Positions 34,699 to 44,981 of a stretch of 64,000 bases of DNA are shown here, in pieces. The position numbers were made by a program, and so were the translations under genes. How positions within the stretch are numbered: the first letter of the stretch is position 1; each line of letters opens with the position of its first letter. Source of the DNA: Robertmurraya sp047302285 (GTDB lineage: Bacteria > Bacillota > Bacilli > Bacillales > Cytobacillaceae); NCBI RefSeq assembly GCF_047302285.1, contig NZ_CP154845.1, positions 3,162,001 to 3,226,000 of the forward strand. Reading direction: 5' to 3'. A model generated the notes under the pieces. The model did not search any database. It was given only the letters and a program-made list of their open reading frames with translations, and was not told the DNA's origin.

Positions 34699-35607
34699 AT
34701 GAATAAATGGCTCTACTCAGGTTTAATTTTATTAGCTACTAGTTTAATGGGTTCCTCCTTTGCGATTGGAAAGATGGGCCTCGCCTATTCGTCTCCTATT
34801 CTATTAGTCGCCTGTCGTTTTACCTTTGCCGGGCTTGTTATGGGGCTTTTGGTTAAGCTATTCCATCGAGTGCACCCGAAGTCACTTAAATCATGGGGGA
34901 AAATAATAGTCGTTGGATTATTCCAAACGGCTGGGGTAATGGGTTGTATTTTCCTCAGTTTAAAGACGATTAATGCTGGTGAGTCCTCAATCTTGACGTT
35001 TACAAACCCCTTTTTAGTCGTTTTGTTTGGAACCGTTTTCGTCAAAGCCAAGTATCGAGCTTTACAATGGATTGGTGTAAGCGTTGGATTTATCGGTGTC
35101 TTTATTACTCTTGGAATGAGTCTTCAATATGAAATTGGTACGATCCTTGGACTTGCATCTGCAGTAAGTTGGGCGATCGCAACACTCCTGATCAAAGCAT
35201 GGGAAAGTGAATTCGACAATTGGGTTTTAACAGCCTATCAAATGTTATTCGGTGGAATTATACTGGTTATTATTAGTTTTCTATTTGAAAAGCCCTATTT
35301 CATTGTTACCGGTAAATCGATCAGTATTTTATTATGGTTAGCGATTATGGCATCCGTCGTTCAATTCGGAAGTTGGTTTACTGTACTTAGACTTGGGGAC
35401 CCTGGTAAAACAAGTGCGTTTCTCTTTTTGGCTCCTTTTTTCGGAGTGTTATCAGGATGGATAGTATTAAATGAACAATTAACTTTTAACCTTCTGATTG
35501 GTGGTTTCTTTATCTTTTTAGGAATTTTCCTCGTTAACTGGAATCCTGCTGCCAAGAGAGAATTGCAGTTAAAGAGAGCTTACAATTTAAAAGAACATGA
35601 AATGTAA
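34699..35607 (+). CDS. EamA/DMT-family transporter
   Basis: This 302-aa protein has ten predicted membrane helices in two EamA repeats. The first starts with SGLILLATSLMGSSFAIGKM, and the second around ASAVSWAIATLLIKAWESE. DMT members export amino acids, metabolites or drugs. The substrate is unknown. It is followed by a hairpin terminator and a convergent M20 hydrolase gene. Confidence 0.85.
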   Translation: MNKWLYSGLILLATSLMGSSFAIGKMGLAYSSPILLVACRFTFAGLVMGLLVKLFHRVHPKSLKSWGKIIVVGLFQTAGVMGCIFLSLKTINAGESSILTFTNPFLVVLFGTVFVKAKYRALQWIGVSVGFIGVFITLGMSLQYEIGTILGLASAVSWAIATLLIKAWESEFDNWVLTAYQMLFGGIILVIISFLFEKPYFIVTGKSISILLWLAIMASVVQFGSWFTVLRLGDPGKTSAFLFLAPFFGVLSGWIVLNEQLTFNLLIGGFFIFLGIFLVNWNPAAKRELQLKRAYNLKEHEM

Positions 35608-35641
35608 AAAGGCAGGAACCCATGTATCCAGCCTTTTTCCT
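35605..35641. terminator. Terminator between convergent exporter and hydrolase genes
   Basis: Arms AAAAAGGC and GCCTTTTT enclose a loop of about 16 nt and are followed by a T-rich tail on the plus strand. Confidence 0.65.
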
Positions 35642-35642
35642 T

Positions 35643-36725
35643 TTATGCTCTCAGTAAAGTTTCCGCCAACACTTCGGCTCCTTGGCTTAATGCCGATTTA
35701 TCAAAATTCATTTTGGGATGATGAAGTCCTGGCTTCAGGTTTGCTCCTACTCCAATCATCGAAGCTTTTATGTGAGGTTTTTTAATCGTATAATAATGAA
35801 AATCGTCTCCTCCAGGTGTAATGACAGATGGAGCAAATGCTTCTTCTCCTAATAGCGCCTTAATCGCACCTTCGGCAATTTCTTCTGCTTCTCGTGAGAC
35901 CTCTGCAGCTGGTGTAAAACTTGTCCATTCCCAATCTATTTTTATTCCAAATAAAGCTTCTAATTTATCCAATATATGTTCCACTTGTATACGAATCGCT
36001 GAAAGCACGTCATTTTTTTGAGCCCGAACGTCAACTGCAAATTCCGCTGCACCTGGAATGATATTGATGCTTTCTCCACCTGCAATGACCTTTGTTAATT
36101 TAACAGAACAGGCTTCAGAAGGATCCATATAAATCGTTTTTAATAATTGATGAAGAGTTACGATGACGTCAAGAGCATTCTGACCTTGATGTGGGCGAGC
36201 GGCATGAGCGTCGACTCCTACCACTTTTCCGATAAGGGAGACATGTGCACCGTGCTGAATCGAAGCGGACACCTTTCCTAATGGCAGCTCTTCAATGGGT
36301 CGAAGATGGATACCAAAAAGATGAGTAACATCCTCCATTATCCCTTCATCAAGCAACGCTAAAGCCCCTTCTCCGATCTCTTCCGCAGGTTGAAAAATGT
36401 AGCGAATTGTCTTCTTTAAAGATTTGTCTTTTAAAAATAAAATGGACCCTAACACCATCGCGATATTGGCGTCATGACCACAAGAATGGTTCCCTTGCCA
36501 AACTCCATCTACCTCTTGCCACAGGGCATCGATATCTGCTCGAACGGCAATGACTTCTTCACCTTCTCCGATTTCGGCGACAATCCCGGTCATATTCGGC
36601 AATCTTTTGTAACTAACACCATGTTCGTCCAAAATACTAGCAATTTTATCCGTTGTCTTAAATTCCTTCCAGCCAACCTCCGGAATCTTATGAAACTCCT
36701 CATACCATTTCAAAATTTCTTCCAT
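35643..36725 (-). CDS. M20-family metallo-amidohydrolase (AmhX-like)
   Basis: This 360-aa protein belongs to the M20D aminoacylase/carboxypeptidase family. Metal ligands are recognisable in HSCGHDANIA, the catalytic or metal glutamates in QPAEEIGEGA, the histidine in FGIHLRP and the C-terminal GLHHPKMNFD. The dimerisation domain occupies about residues 165-270. It hydrolyses an N-acyl amino acid or related amide; the best match I know is B. subtilis AmhX. The substrate is not defined. Confidence 0.82.
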   Translation of the reverse strand: MEEILKWYEEFHKIPEVGWKEFKTTDKIASILDEHGVSYKRLPNMTGIVAEIGEGEEVIAVRADIDALWQEVDGVWQGNHSCGHDANIAMVLGSILFLKDKSLKKTIRYIFQPAEEIGEGALALLDEGIMEDVTHLFGIHLRPIEELPLGKVSASIQHGAHVSLIGKVVGVDAHAARPHQGQNALDVIVTLHQLLKTIYMDPSEACSVKLTKVIAGGESINIIPGAAEFAVDVRAQKNDVLSAIRIQVEHILDKLEALFGIKIDWEWTSFTPAAEVSREAEEIAEGAIKALLGEEAFAPSVITPGGDDFHYYTIKKPHIKASMIGVGANLKPGLHHPKMNFDKSALSQGAEVLAETLLRA

Positions 36726-36816
36726 CTTTTTTTCATCTCCATTCTGCGCTTTAACTCGGTTATCTATTGATCTTATAGATTTTTTCTAAACATTTCAACT
36801 ATTCATTTTGTTCAAC

Positions 36817-36853
36817 CAAAAAAGAACGCTCTCCTATATGGAGTTTTGCGTTC
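36817..36853 (-). terminator. Terminator of the sugar-sensor operon
   Basis: On the minus strand GAACGCAAAACTCC and GGAGAGCGTTC pair imperfectly and are followed by TTTTTT. It lies downstream of the XylF-like gene. Confidence 0.75.
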
Positions 36854-36951
36854 AACTTTAGAGAATATCAATTTATTAAATAGGAACCAGATATTCTAAT
36901 ATAGGCATGATGACCTGTGCAAGTTCATAGTGAAGTAATTTCTCTAATTAC

Positions 36952-38028
36952 CTAATTTGCATAAACCTCCTCTTTCGTATGAAAACCATCTGCGATGACC
37001 GTTTCATCAATATTAAGCTTATCAACTGGGATTGGTGGGAGTAGTATGGAAGGTACTTCTATTTTGCCATTATTTATTTTGCTATCCGTTTCAACGCTAT
37101 CCCCATTTGCTAATCGGACAGCAACCTTTGCTGCAGTTGAGGCTAGAGCCTTAATAGGCTTATAAACCGTCATCGTTTGTGTACCATCTACAATTCTTTT
37201 GATGGCTGCTAATTCTGCATCCTGACCAGCTACTGGAACTTTTCCTGCAAGTCCAAATCGTGAAAGAACTTTAATCGCCTCTTCTGCCGTTGCATCGTTT
37301 CCAGCAAATACAGCATCAATATCGTGGTTATTGGCCTTAAGTGCTGCTTCCATGTTCGTATATGCATTAACTGGGATCCAATTTTCTGTCCATTGATCAT
37401 ATACGACCTTAATATCCCCTTTATCGATCAACGGCTTTAAAACACTAAACACTCCTCTTTTTAAAAGATGAGCATTATAATCAGTATCAGCTCCACCAAT
37501 ATAGACATAGTTCCCTACTGGAGCAAGTTCAGTAATAACTTTAGCCTGTAATTCACCGACTTTTTCATTATCAAAAGAAATATATAAATCGATCTCAGCA
37601 TTTTTCACTAGGCGATCGTATGAAATGACTTTAATTCCGGCGAGATGTGCTTTCTGGACTATCGCCCCTGCTGCTTCTGCATTATAGGGGACCATTACTA
37701 AAACATCTACACCCTGTTTGATCAGTGTTTCTGCTTGAGTAATTTGTAGAACTTCATCACCATTTGCCTCCATGATTTCCACTTCGGCTCCAATTTGTTC
37801 TACTGCTTCTTTAAACAACTTTTTATCCTTTAACCAACGTTCTTCCTCCAACGTATCCATCAAAAAGCCAACTTTAATTTCTTCCACATCATGATTAACA
37901 TCGTTTTGCGAAAGTGATTCTGTTGGAATAGCTTTTTGTACAGGAGTATTCTCGCAAGCAGATAATAGAATTACTAAGATAACTAGGATAAGGAAGAATA
38001 TTGGTCTAACAGTTTGCTGTTTCATCAC
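36952..38028 (-). CDS. XylF-like sugar-binding lipoprotein
   Basis: This 358-aa protein has a lipobox LLSAC near residue 25 and a type I periplasmic-binding fold: VKVGFLMDTLEEERW-like start, KQGVDVLVMVPYNAEAAG, VISYDRLVKNAEIDLYISFDN, and DAVFAGNDATAEEAIKVL. These motifs match D-xylose-binding XylF rather than ribose or galactose binding proteins. It lies nine bases after the response-regulator gene, so it is co-transcribed with the sensor genes and not with the permease. It may be a second binding protein for the ABC importer encoded upstream or a further sensory partner. Confidence 0.82.
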   Translation of the reverse strand: MMKQQTVRPIFFLILVILVILLSACENTPVQKAIPTESLSQNDVNHDVEEIKVGFLMDTLEEERWLKDKKLFKEAVEQIGAEVEIMEANGDEVLQITQAETLIKQGVDVLVMVPYNAEAAGAIVQKAHLAGIKVISYDRLVKNAEIDLYISFDNEKVGELQAKVITELAPVGNYVYIGGADTDYNAHLLKRGVFSVLKPLIDKGDIKVVYDQWTENWIPVNAYTNMEAALKANNHDIDAVFAGNDATAEEAIKVLSRFGLAGKVPVAGQDAELAAIKRIVDGTQTMTVYKPIKALASTAAKVAVRLANGDSVETDSKINNGKIEVPSILLPPIPVDKLNIDETVIADGFHTKEEVYAN

Positions 38029-38036
38029 ATTCCTCC

Positions 38037-39569
38037 TTAATGATTTGCATGAAGTAAGCTTTTTCTATATTCCTTAGGTGATATGAGACAAACTTTCTTA
38101 AATACTTTACTGAAATAATTTGGCTCATGATAGCCAACTTCATATGAAATTTCTTTAATACTTTTCTCTGGATCACACATTAAGCTCTTTGCCTTTTCAA
38201 TTCTACATTCGGTTAAAAAGTCGATATAATTAATCCCCATTTTTTCTTTAAACATTTTACTTATATAGATCGGACTTAGCCCGACCTTCTTCCCTAATGA
38301 TTCAAGGGAAATATCTTCATGTGAGTGGTCCATGATAAATTGTTTGATTTGCCTGATCGTAGCTGCTTCAAACCGCTCGTAATATTCTGCATGAGTTTGT
38401 TTCATTTTCTCAAGAAGGAGAGTAACCTCTGTTCGTAACTGACGATAATCTTGGATTTTAAAGGAATATAAAGGGGTAATCGTTTGAATACCGATTTCAC
38501 TCATAATTCTTGATATAAGCCATAGTACTTCCACAATTCTTTGTTGCGTCTGGACAATACTAACCCCTTCTTTTTCATATGCTTGAATAAATTCCATAAC
38601 GTTTCCGTGAATCTCCCGCCATTCTCCAAGTCTAATCTGATCGGAAAAGTCTTTTTCACGGAACGCTAATAGGTTCTTTACGTCTTCCACAACTGGAACA
38701 TCTGAGTAAAAGCGATATTTATGAGGAATTTTTGTTTCAATCGTCGCCATTAATGAATCATGATAGGATTGTTTTATCTGTTCCAATGAATGCACGACTC
38801 TTCCTATGCCAATAAACCATTGCTCTTGATTTGATTTCCCAATAGAAAGGATTTCTCGGGCGAGAAAAATTGCTTGGGATCGAAATGTTTTGGCTGGATC
38901 TCTAAAAACGATGATCGGAAGCTGGCTTCCATATAAAGCACCTACCCAGCAGCTTCCTACTTTCCTTGCCTTTTCTTTTATATGGGAGTAAATATTCTCT
39001 TTTTCCTGCGTGATTAACACACTTATAACGAACATTTCATTCGTGGACTTAATTTCCAACATTTCAACAAGCATATCTAGATGAACCTCGTGTACGTGAT
39101 CGAACAACAACTGTGTTACAATATCCGTTTCCACGAGCGCTAAAGCCTTTTGATATTCTTTTTGTTTCAAATCATTTTTCTCTTCTAATTCCTTTTCCAC
39201 TTCGATTTGATGTAATACTTTTCCAACTGTTTGCAATATATCACTGGCTTTACTTGGTTTTAATATATAGTCCTTTACACCGAGCTTTATAGCTGCTCTC
39301 ATATATTCAAACATGTCGTATGCAGTAACCATAATAAATTTGATATTCGGATATTTCCGTCCTATCATTTCTACTGCTTCTATCCCACTCATTCCAGGCA
39401 TTTTTATATCCATTAGAATAAGGTCAGGAGAAAATTCTCCTGCCATTTGTACGGCCATATTCCCATTTTTCGCTTGCTCGATCACGATTTCTGGATATGC
39501 TTTTTGCAAAATCACTTTCATCCCATCTCTTTCAATCTGTTCATCATCCACTATTAGGAGCTTCATCAT
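38037..39569 (-). CDS. YesN-type response regulator with AraC DNA-binding domain
   Basis: This 510-aa protein has an N-terminal receiver domain (phosphoacceptor Asp54 in LILMDIKMPG), a middle region typical of YesN proteins and a C-terminal AraC double helix-turn-helix (LESLGKKVGLSPIYISKMFK and IKEISYEVGYHEPNYFSKVFK). It overlaps the kinase gene by 26 bp. It is expected to activate the sugar ABC importer operon just upstream when phosphorylated by the YesM-type kinase. Confidence 0.9.
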   Translation of the reverse strand: MMKLLIVDDEQIERDGMKVILQKAYPEIVIEQAKNGNMAVQMAGEFSPDLILMDIKMPGMSGIEAVEMIGRKYPNIKFIMVTAYDMFEYMRAAIKLGVKDYILKPSKASDILQTVGKVLHQIEVEKELEEKNDLKQKEYQKALALVETDIVTQLLFDHVHEVHLDMLVEMLEIKSTNEMFVISVLITQEKENIYSHIKEKARKVGSCWVGALYGSQLPIIVFRDPAKTFRSQAIFLAREILSIGKSNQEQWFIGIGRVVHSLEQIKQSYHDSLMATIETKIPHKYRFYSDVPVVEDVKNLLAFREKDFSDQIRLGEWREIHGNVMEFIQAYEKEGVSIVQTQQRIVEVLWLISRIMSEIGIQTITPLYSFKIQDYRQLRTEVTLLLEKMKQTHAEYYERFEAATIRQIKQFIMDHSHEDISLESLGKKVGLSPIYISKMFKEKMGINYIDFLTECRIEKAKSLMCDPEKSIKEISYEVGYHEPNYFSKVFKKVCLISPKEYRKSLLHANH

Positions 39570-41004
39570 GTTCTATCACTCCCTTATATATTTTTAACGT
39601 AACGGTTGTGCCTTGTTTTTCGCTACTGTCAATTGAGATAACATTCTCATACCCATAGAAAAGTCTTAGACGTTTGACTACATTACTAAACCCAATTCCC
39701 GTTGAATGGCTTTCAGATTGAATCTGTTGTTCATTCAAGATTTGTTCGATTTTTGCTCGTGACATCCCCATCCCGTCATCTGCAATGTCAACTTTTACCC
39801 ACTCCCCCACATCCGCAATTTTCAGCAAAATCCTGCCACCCTCTTCTCTTGGTTCGACTGCGTGAATCACAGCATTTTCAATAATAGGCTGCAACGTTAA
39901 AGCAGGGATCCGAACATGAAGACATGCCTCATTTATTTCAGTCTGAAAAATTAAGCGATCCGTGAATCTTGCTTTTTGAATATCCATGTATTGCTTTAAC
40001 ACTCCCACTTCCTCAAAAAGCGTAACAGAGCGATCTAACTGTTTTAAGTTATAACGAAGTAATCCTGCAACACTTACAAGTAAATCACTCGTTTCCTCTG
40101 ACCCTTCTAAATAAGCCTTTTTAGATAAGGTGTTAAGTGTGTTAAATAAAAAATGGGGGTTAATTTGACTTTGTAGACTCCGAAACTGACTTTCTTGCAA
40201 AAGTAATTTATTTTGCTGAAGTTCATGTTCAAGCTGTGCCTTTTGTTTCATTTCTAAAATGAGATTATTAATATTGATTCGCATCCGATCAAACGTTTTA
40301 GCTAGAAATGAAATTTCGTCATTGGCCTCAACATGAATTTTCATGTCAAACCGCCCATGTGACAATTCGTTTGCCGCCTCTGTCAATTTTTGTATCGGTT
40401 TAGTGATACTTAATGATAACCAGTACGTTATGATTAGTAGTGCTATTGTAATTAACAGGATTAGCCAAATACCAAGCTTAATTAATTCCTCTGATTGTTC
40501 AATGATACTGCGATAGAAACGGTCATATGTTGTGAGTTCTGTATCTAACAAAGTTAACTTCATTTCTGAAATATAATTTGAAATTCGGTTTGCCTCTGAA
40601 AACTCTTTTGTCACAGATTCTGGATCATTGCCATTATTGAATAAAATCAGTCGATCCGTAGTCTCAACTAAACTATCAACAAGATTAATATAATTTGTTA
40701 AAGCAAATTGGTTCTCTTCATTCCTTAAAGGAAATACCTCGTACTTTGCTTGCTGGATCTTTTCTTTACTATTATCTAACTGTTTCAAATTATCATCCGA
40801 TGGTAAGATCATATAGTTATTTAGGTGAGTAATCATTTCTTGACTGGCTCTTGTCACTTCATTCATATTTAAATATCTTTGTAATATTTCGTTATAGTGA
40901 TGCTGTGTTTTGTAATTGTAATATGTAAGGGCAATCCATATACTTGCCATTATAAAAAGGACAAAAGTGGTCAGCATTAATATTTTCTTTTGAATACTAA
41001 TCAT
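39544..41004 (-). CDS. YesM/LytS-type sensor histidine kinase
   Basis: This 486-aa membrane kinase has helices at about residues 8-28 and 178-198 with a helical extracellular domain between them, then HAMP (about 200-250), the His_kinase domain with LQSQINPHFLFNTLNTL (phosphoacceptor histidine) and a C-terminal HATPase (IADDGMGMS, STGIGFSNVVKRL). It overlaps both neighbours: 8 bp with the binding-protein gene and 26 bp with the regulator gene. It should sense the state of the membrane-anchored sugar-binding protein. Confidence 0.9.
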   Translation of the reverse strand: MISIQKKILMLTTFVLFIMASIWIALTYYNYKTQHHYNEILQRYLNMNEVTRASQEMITHLNNYMILPSDDNLKQLDNSKEKIQQAKYEVFPLRNEENQFALTNYINLVDSLVETTDRLILFNNGNDPESVTKEFSEANRISNYISEMKLTLLDTELTTYDRFYRSIIEQSEELIKLGIWLILLITIALLIITYWLSLSITKPIQKLTEAANELSHGRFDMKIHVEANDEISFLAKTFDRMRININNLILEMKQKAQLEHELQQNKLLLQESQFRSLQSQINPHFLFNTLNTLSKKAYLEGSEETSDLLVSVAGLLRYNLKQLDRSVTLFEEVGVLKQYMDIQKARFTDRLIFQTEINEACLHVRIPALTLQPIIENAVIHAVEPREEGGRILLKIADVGEWVKVDIADDGMGMSRAKIEQILNEQQIQSESHSTGIGFSNVVKRLRLFYGYENVISIDSSEKQGTTVTLKIYKGVIEHDEAPNSG

Positions 41005-41977
41005 CGTAGTCCGTCGCTTTCACAATTCGAATATCAGTAAAATAGCCATCAATATGAAGTGGCATAGTCTTTCCTGTCAGCCATTCCATAATCAATTGCA
41101 CACTTTTTCTCCCCATCATTTCAGGGGATTGCCCGATTAATCCATCAATTTTTTCTTCTTGGAGAAGTGTAATAGAATCTTGCCCATCATCAAAGGAGTA
41201 AATGAAATAAGGTTCAACTTGAGAACGCTTACTTATTTCTTGCACTAAAGCTGATACAATATCTGAGTTTACCGCAATAATAGCATCAACATCCGGCCAT
41301 TTATTCAATACATCCTGTGTAGTAGCGATTACTTCTTCCCTTGAACTAGAAGTTTCCGCATCAACCAGCTGGATATTAGGATGATTTTCTAATATCTCTT
41401 TCATCCCTGCTAACCTCTGTAATTGATAGAATTCTTTATCACTATTATAGGTAAGTAGTACTTTTCCCTTCGTTCCCATATCGTGTAATAATTGTCTAGC
41501 AAGCATCTTTCCTGCTCTATATTGATCTGATCCAACATAGGTTCTTCTTAAGCTTTCTTGTACAGGAACATCATTCGCCACTGTAATAACGGGAATTCCA
41601 TAAAAAGAGGCTTTCACCTTTGTTAAATATTTGAATTCATCAGAATCAAGCCCTTGTGCAATAATTCCATCCACTTTTGAATGAATGGCTATTTCTAGTT
41701 TTTTGAGAAACTCCTCATGATTGTTTCCGTAGCTTCCCCAAATTTCAAGTGAAGCACCTTCCTTTCGAGCTTGTTCCATCGCGCCGTTCCCCACCTTATT
41801 CCAAAATGGAGTTTCTGTATCCTGTGAGATCAGAACAAGTCTTTGCTGCATTTCTTTCTGTTCTACAAACTTTGGCATTTGTCTATCTGACCGAAAGACA
41901 ATCTCAGCTGAAACAAATGTTAGATAGATTAGGAAGGAGAATACTATAAACAGTAAAATAAATCCTATTTTTCTCAA
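40997..41977 (-). CDS. Membrane-anchored sugar-binding sensor protein (XylFII-like)
   Basis: This 326-aa protein has one N-terminal membrane helix without a lipobox, followed by a type I periplasmic-binding domain: LVLISQDTETPFWNKVGNGA, DGIIAQGLDSDEF, GIPVITVANDVPV and VDAIIAVNSDIVSALVQ. The order binding protein-YesM kinase-YesN regulator is that of the XylFII-LytS-YesN D-xylose sensor described in Clostridium beijerinckii, where sugar binding to XylFII drives kinase dimerisation. Xylose is the simplest ligand given the importer next door, but binding motifs of this family do not fix the sugar. A cre box lies 35 bp upstream. Confidence 0.85.
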   Translation of the reverse strand: MRKIGFILLFIVFSFLIYLTFVSAEIVFRSDRQMPKFVEQKEMQQRLVLISQDTETPFWNKVGNGAMEQARKEGASLEIWGSYGNNHEEFLKKLEIAIHSKVDGIIAQGLDSDEFKYLTKVKASFYGIPVITVANDVPVQESLRRTYVGSDQYRAGKMLARQLLHDMGTKGKVLLTYNSDKEFYQLQRLAGMKEILENHPNIQLVDAETSSSREEVIATTQDVLNKWPDVDAIIAVNSDIVSALVQEISKRSQVEPYFIYSFDDGQDSITLLQEEKIDGLIGQSPEMMGRKSVQLIMEWLTGKTMPLHIDGYFTDIRIVKATDYDD

Positions 41978-42011
41978 TGGAGGTATCTCCCTTCAGCCTT
42001 GAATGCAAATG

Positions 42012-42025
42012 TGGAAACGCTTTCG
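42012..42025 (-). promoter_or_regulatory. Candidate cre site upstream of the sugar-sensor operon
   Basis: On the minus strand CGAAAGCGTTTCCA matches the cre consensus except for the first base. It lies 35 bp upstream of the sensor protein start codon. Confidence 0.6.
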
Positions 42026-42239
42026 TTACAGTGTTTAATGTTCATCACATACCTAACTTAATTGCAAATGCACTTTTATTCTCATCATACCACTAAATGG
42101 TCATTGTTCAACAGACGTTATAAGTACCTTCCTATTTCACATATCTTCAAAAAATGTTAGAATGCAGGAAAAGAGCATCCTCTTTTGGATCCCCTTTTCT
42201 GCCTTAGCCAAGAGTTTTCTTAGCGTCAATAATTCTCTA

Positions 42240-43412
42240 CTATCGCTTTTTCCTTGTCATCACATCAAAGATTACCGCCCCTGCTAGTACGCCACCTCTT
42301 ATCATGTATTGATAGGAAATACCGACCCCTAATAGGTTCATTCCATTTGTAAGGGAGGCCATAACAATCGCTCCAATAATGGCTCCAGTTACTTTACCAA
42401 CACCTCCTGCTGATGATACACCACCAACGTAGGCTGCAGCGATAGCATCTAGCTCAAATAGCGTACCAGCAGTAGTAGTTGCTGATTGTAAACGTGAGGT
42501 AAAAAGTATTCCCGACAAAGCTGAGAGCATTCCCATTGAACCGAACACGATATAAGTGATTTTCTTAACATTAATCCCACTTAAATGGGCAGCTTCTGGA
42601 TTACTTCCAACTGCATATACATGCCTACCAAGCACAGTCTTTGTAGACAGAAAATGATAGATAATCACCACTAATAGCATAACGATAATGGTCCATGAAA
42701 AGCCATTGTAACCTGCTAAAATCCAAGTGATATAGGCAATAATAGCAGAAATAAAGACCATTTTTAGAATAAAGATATTTTTCGATACAACCTCAAATTG
42801 ATACTTAATTTTGTTTTTACGATTCGAGATTTCACTATAAATGTAAAGAACAATTCCCAATAGACCAACCATTAAGGATAGGAAATGCAAACCATTAATT
42901 TGAAGGAGGGAAGGAATATATCCATTTCCGATCGCATTGAACTTATCATCCTGGACGATAATCGTTCCAGTTTTTTCTGTTACCTGTAATAATGCACCTC
43001 TAAAAATCAACATTCCCGCTAATGTCGCTACAAAAGATGGGATTCCAATGCTAGCAACGAGTATTCCATTAAATAATCCAACAACTACTCCTAGTACGAG
43101 AATAATAGGAATGGTAATAAACACCGAAACACCAGCTTGTGTCAGAAGAATGGCAGCAATAGCCCCTAAGAATCCCGCTGCATAGCCAACCGATAAATCG
43201 ATGTGACGAATAACAATAACAAGTGTCATCCCTACAGCAAGTACGGCAATATACCCAGCAGAATCAAGTAGATTACTAATGTTTCGCGAAGACATAAATA
43301 GACCATTCGTCATAATCGTAAATGTAAGAATAATAACAACTAAGGCAATATACATTCCGTAATCACGTATATTATCCTTAATCAAGTTTTTTGCTTCATT
43401 AATCGTATTCAT
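42240..43412 (-). CDS. Sugar ABC transporter permease (XylH/GguB-like)
   Basis: This 390-aa membrane protein of the ribose/xylose/galactose class has the long (about 390-residue) form of XylH/GguB, with conserved VIVIRHIDLSVGYAAGFLGA, the ATPase-contact region GRHVYAVGSNPEAAHLSGI and the C-terminal YVGGVSSAGGVGKVTGAIIGA. It forms the membrane channel of a sugar importer. It follows the ATPase gene by 14 bp. Confidence 0.9.
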   Translation of the reverse strand: MNTINEAKNLIKDNIRDYGMYIALVVIILTFTIMTNGLFMSSRNISNLLDSAGYIAVLAVGMTLVIVIRHIDLSVGYAAGFLGAIAAILLTQAGVSVFITIPIILVLGVVVGLFNGILVASIGIPSFVATLAGMLIFRGALLQVTEKTGTIIVQDDKFNAIGNGYIPSLLQINGLHFLSLMVGLLGIVLYIYSEISNRKNKIKYQFEVVSKNIFILKMVFISAIIAYITWILAGYNGFSWTIIVMLLVVIIYHFLSTKTVLGRHVYAVGSNPEAAHLSGINVKKITYIVFGSMGMLSALSGILFTSRLQSATTTAGTLFELDAIAAAYVGGVSSAGGVGKVTGAIIGAIVMASLTNGMNLLGVGISYQYMIRGGVLAGAVIFDVMTRKKR

Positions 43413-43426
43413 TGCTCTTATCCCTC

Positions 43427-44947
43427 CTATTGCGTAGCAAGCTGCATAATCTTTTCCTGAGTGGCTTCCTCACTTGACAGCTCTCCTTTTATTTCAGCCT
43501 GTGCCATAACATAAATTCGGTCACTCATGCCCAACACTTCCCCTAGCTCTGAGGAAATCATGATGATACTCATCCCCTCACTAATTAATTTGTTCATGAC
43601 CGAATAGATTTCAAATTTTGCCCCTACATCGATACCACGGGTCGGTTCATCTAATATTAAAAGCTTCGGATTGACAAATAACCATTTTCCTAGGGAGACT
43701 TTTTGTTGATTACCACCACTTAGATTTCCAACACTTTGTTCAACAGAAGAAGCTTTAATATAGAGCGACTTCTTATATTCATCCGCGACTTTGATTTCTT
43801 CGTTTTGATTGATTAGACCCCTTGGGGAAATTTCATTTAAATTGGCAGCAGAGATATTATTTTTAATATCCTGACTTAGGAATAGACCATCCCCTTTTCG
43901 ATCCTCAGTCACGTAAGCGATTCCTGCATGAATCGCTTCACTAGGATGTTTGAAAGAATGAGGAGAATCATTAAATAAAAAATCTCCTTGAAGCCTATAA
44001 CCTTTCGCATTTCCAAAAATGCTCAGCGCAAGCTCTGTTCTTCCTGATCCCATTAATCCTGATATCCCAACAATTTCTCCTTCATTCACATGCATTTGAA
44101 CATTCTTCACGACGTGGCGCCCTAACTGTGGATCATAAGCGGACCAATTGTTTAACTCTAATATTTTCTTGCCAATTTTGTTATCTGGTCTTTTTGGATA
44201 TATATCATTTATTTCTCGACCTACCATATTTTTTATAATAACGCTTTCAGTAATCTCACCTTTTGCACCATCGAGCGTACAAATGGTTCGTCCATCACGT
44301 AAAACGGTAGCTCTATCGGCAATATGAATGACTTCCTTTAGCTTGTGTGAAATCATAATGCAGGTGATTCCCTGTAATTTCAATTCTTTTAATAATTTTA
44401 GTAGATTCTCACTATCATCCTCATTAAGGGCCGCAGTCGGTTCGTCTAAAATGAGAAGCTTAACATCTTTACTTAATGCTTTAGCAATTTCGATTAGCTG
44501 CCTTTTTCCAACGCCCAAGTCCTTCACAAGTGTATCTGGATTCACATCCAATTTAACTTTATTCAACATTTCCTTTGCACGAACAATGGTTTGATTCCAG
44601 TCAATGACTCCCCCACGTTTTACTTCATTACCCGCAAATATATTTTCATAGACTGTGAGATCTGGAAATAGCGCCAGTTCTTGATAAATAATCGCAATCC
44701 CAGCTTTGACACTATCACTAATTTTATTGAAGGATTGAATACTTCCTTCGAAGACAATATCACCATCATATGTTCCATAAGGGTGTACACCACTAAGTAC
44801 TTTCATCAGTGTAGATTTTCCTGCACCATTCTCACCGATTAAGCAGTGAATTTCTCCTTTTTCTACTTTGAAATTGACATCACTCAGTGCTTTAACCCCA
44901 CTAAAATCCTTGGAAATCTGATTCATCTCTAAAATATACTTCTGCAA
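43427..44947 (-). CDS. Sugar ABC transporter ATPase, two ABC domains (XylG/GguA-like)
   Basis: This 506-aa protein contains two ABC domains. The first has Walker A GENGAGKSTLMKVLSG, signature VGKRQLIEIAKAL and Walker B LLILDEPTAAL. The second has a degenerate Walker A GLMGSGRTELALSI, the signature LSGGNQQKVSLGKWL and LLILDEPTRGIDVGAK. This is the usual design of monosaccharide importer ATPases. The order binding protein, ATPase, permease is that of xylFGH and chvE-gguAB. Confidence 0.92.
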   Translation of the reverse strand: MQKYILEMNQISKDFSGVKALSDVNFKVEKGEIHCLIGENGAGKSTLMKVLSGVHPYGTYDGDIVFEGSIQSFNKISDSVKAGIAIIYQELALFPDLTVYENIFAGNEVKRGGVIDWNQTIVRAKEMLNKVKLDVNPDTLVKDLGVGKRQLIEIAKALSKDVKLLILDEPTAALNEDDSENLLKLLKELKLQGITCIMISHKLKEVIHIADRATVLRDGRTICTLDGAKGEITESVIIKNMVGREINDIYPKRPDNKIGKKILELNNWSAYDPQLGRHVVKNVQMHVNEGEIVGISGLMGSGRTELALSIFGNAKGYRLQGDFLFNDSPHSFKHPSEAIHAGIAYVTEDRKGDGLFLSQDIKNNISAANLNEISPRGLINQNEEIKVADEYKKSLYIKASSVEQSVGNLSGGNQQKVSLGKWLFVNPKLLILDEPTRGIDVGAKFEIYSVMNKLISEGMSIIMISSELGEVLGMSDRIYVMAQAEIKGELSSEEATQEKIMQLATQ

Positions 44948-44981
44948 CTTTATCCCCCCTCAACACCATATAAATAGGAAA

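Noticed and set aside
42126..42239. Terminator downstream of the sugar permease gene
   Set aside because: A possible stem (GCAG..CTGC with mismatches) has no T-run on the minus strand, so it is not called.
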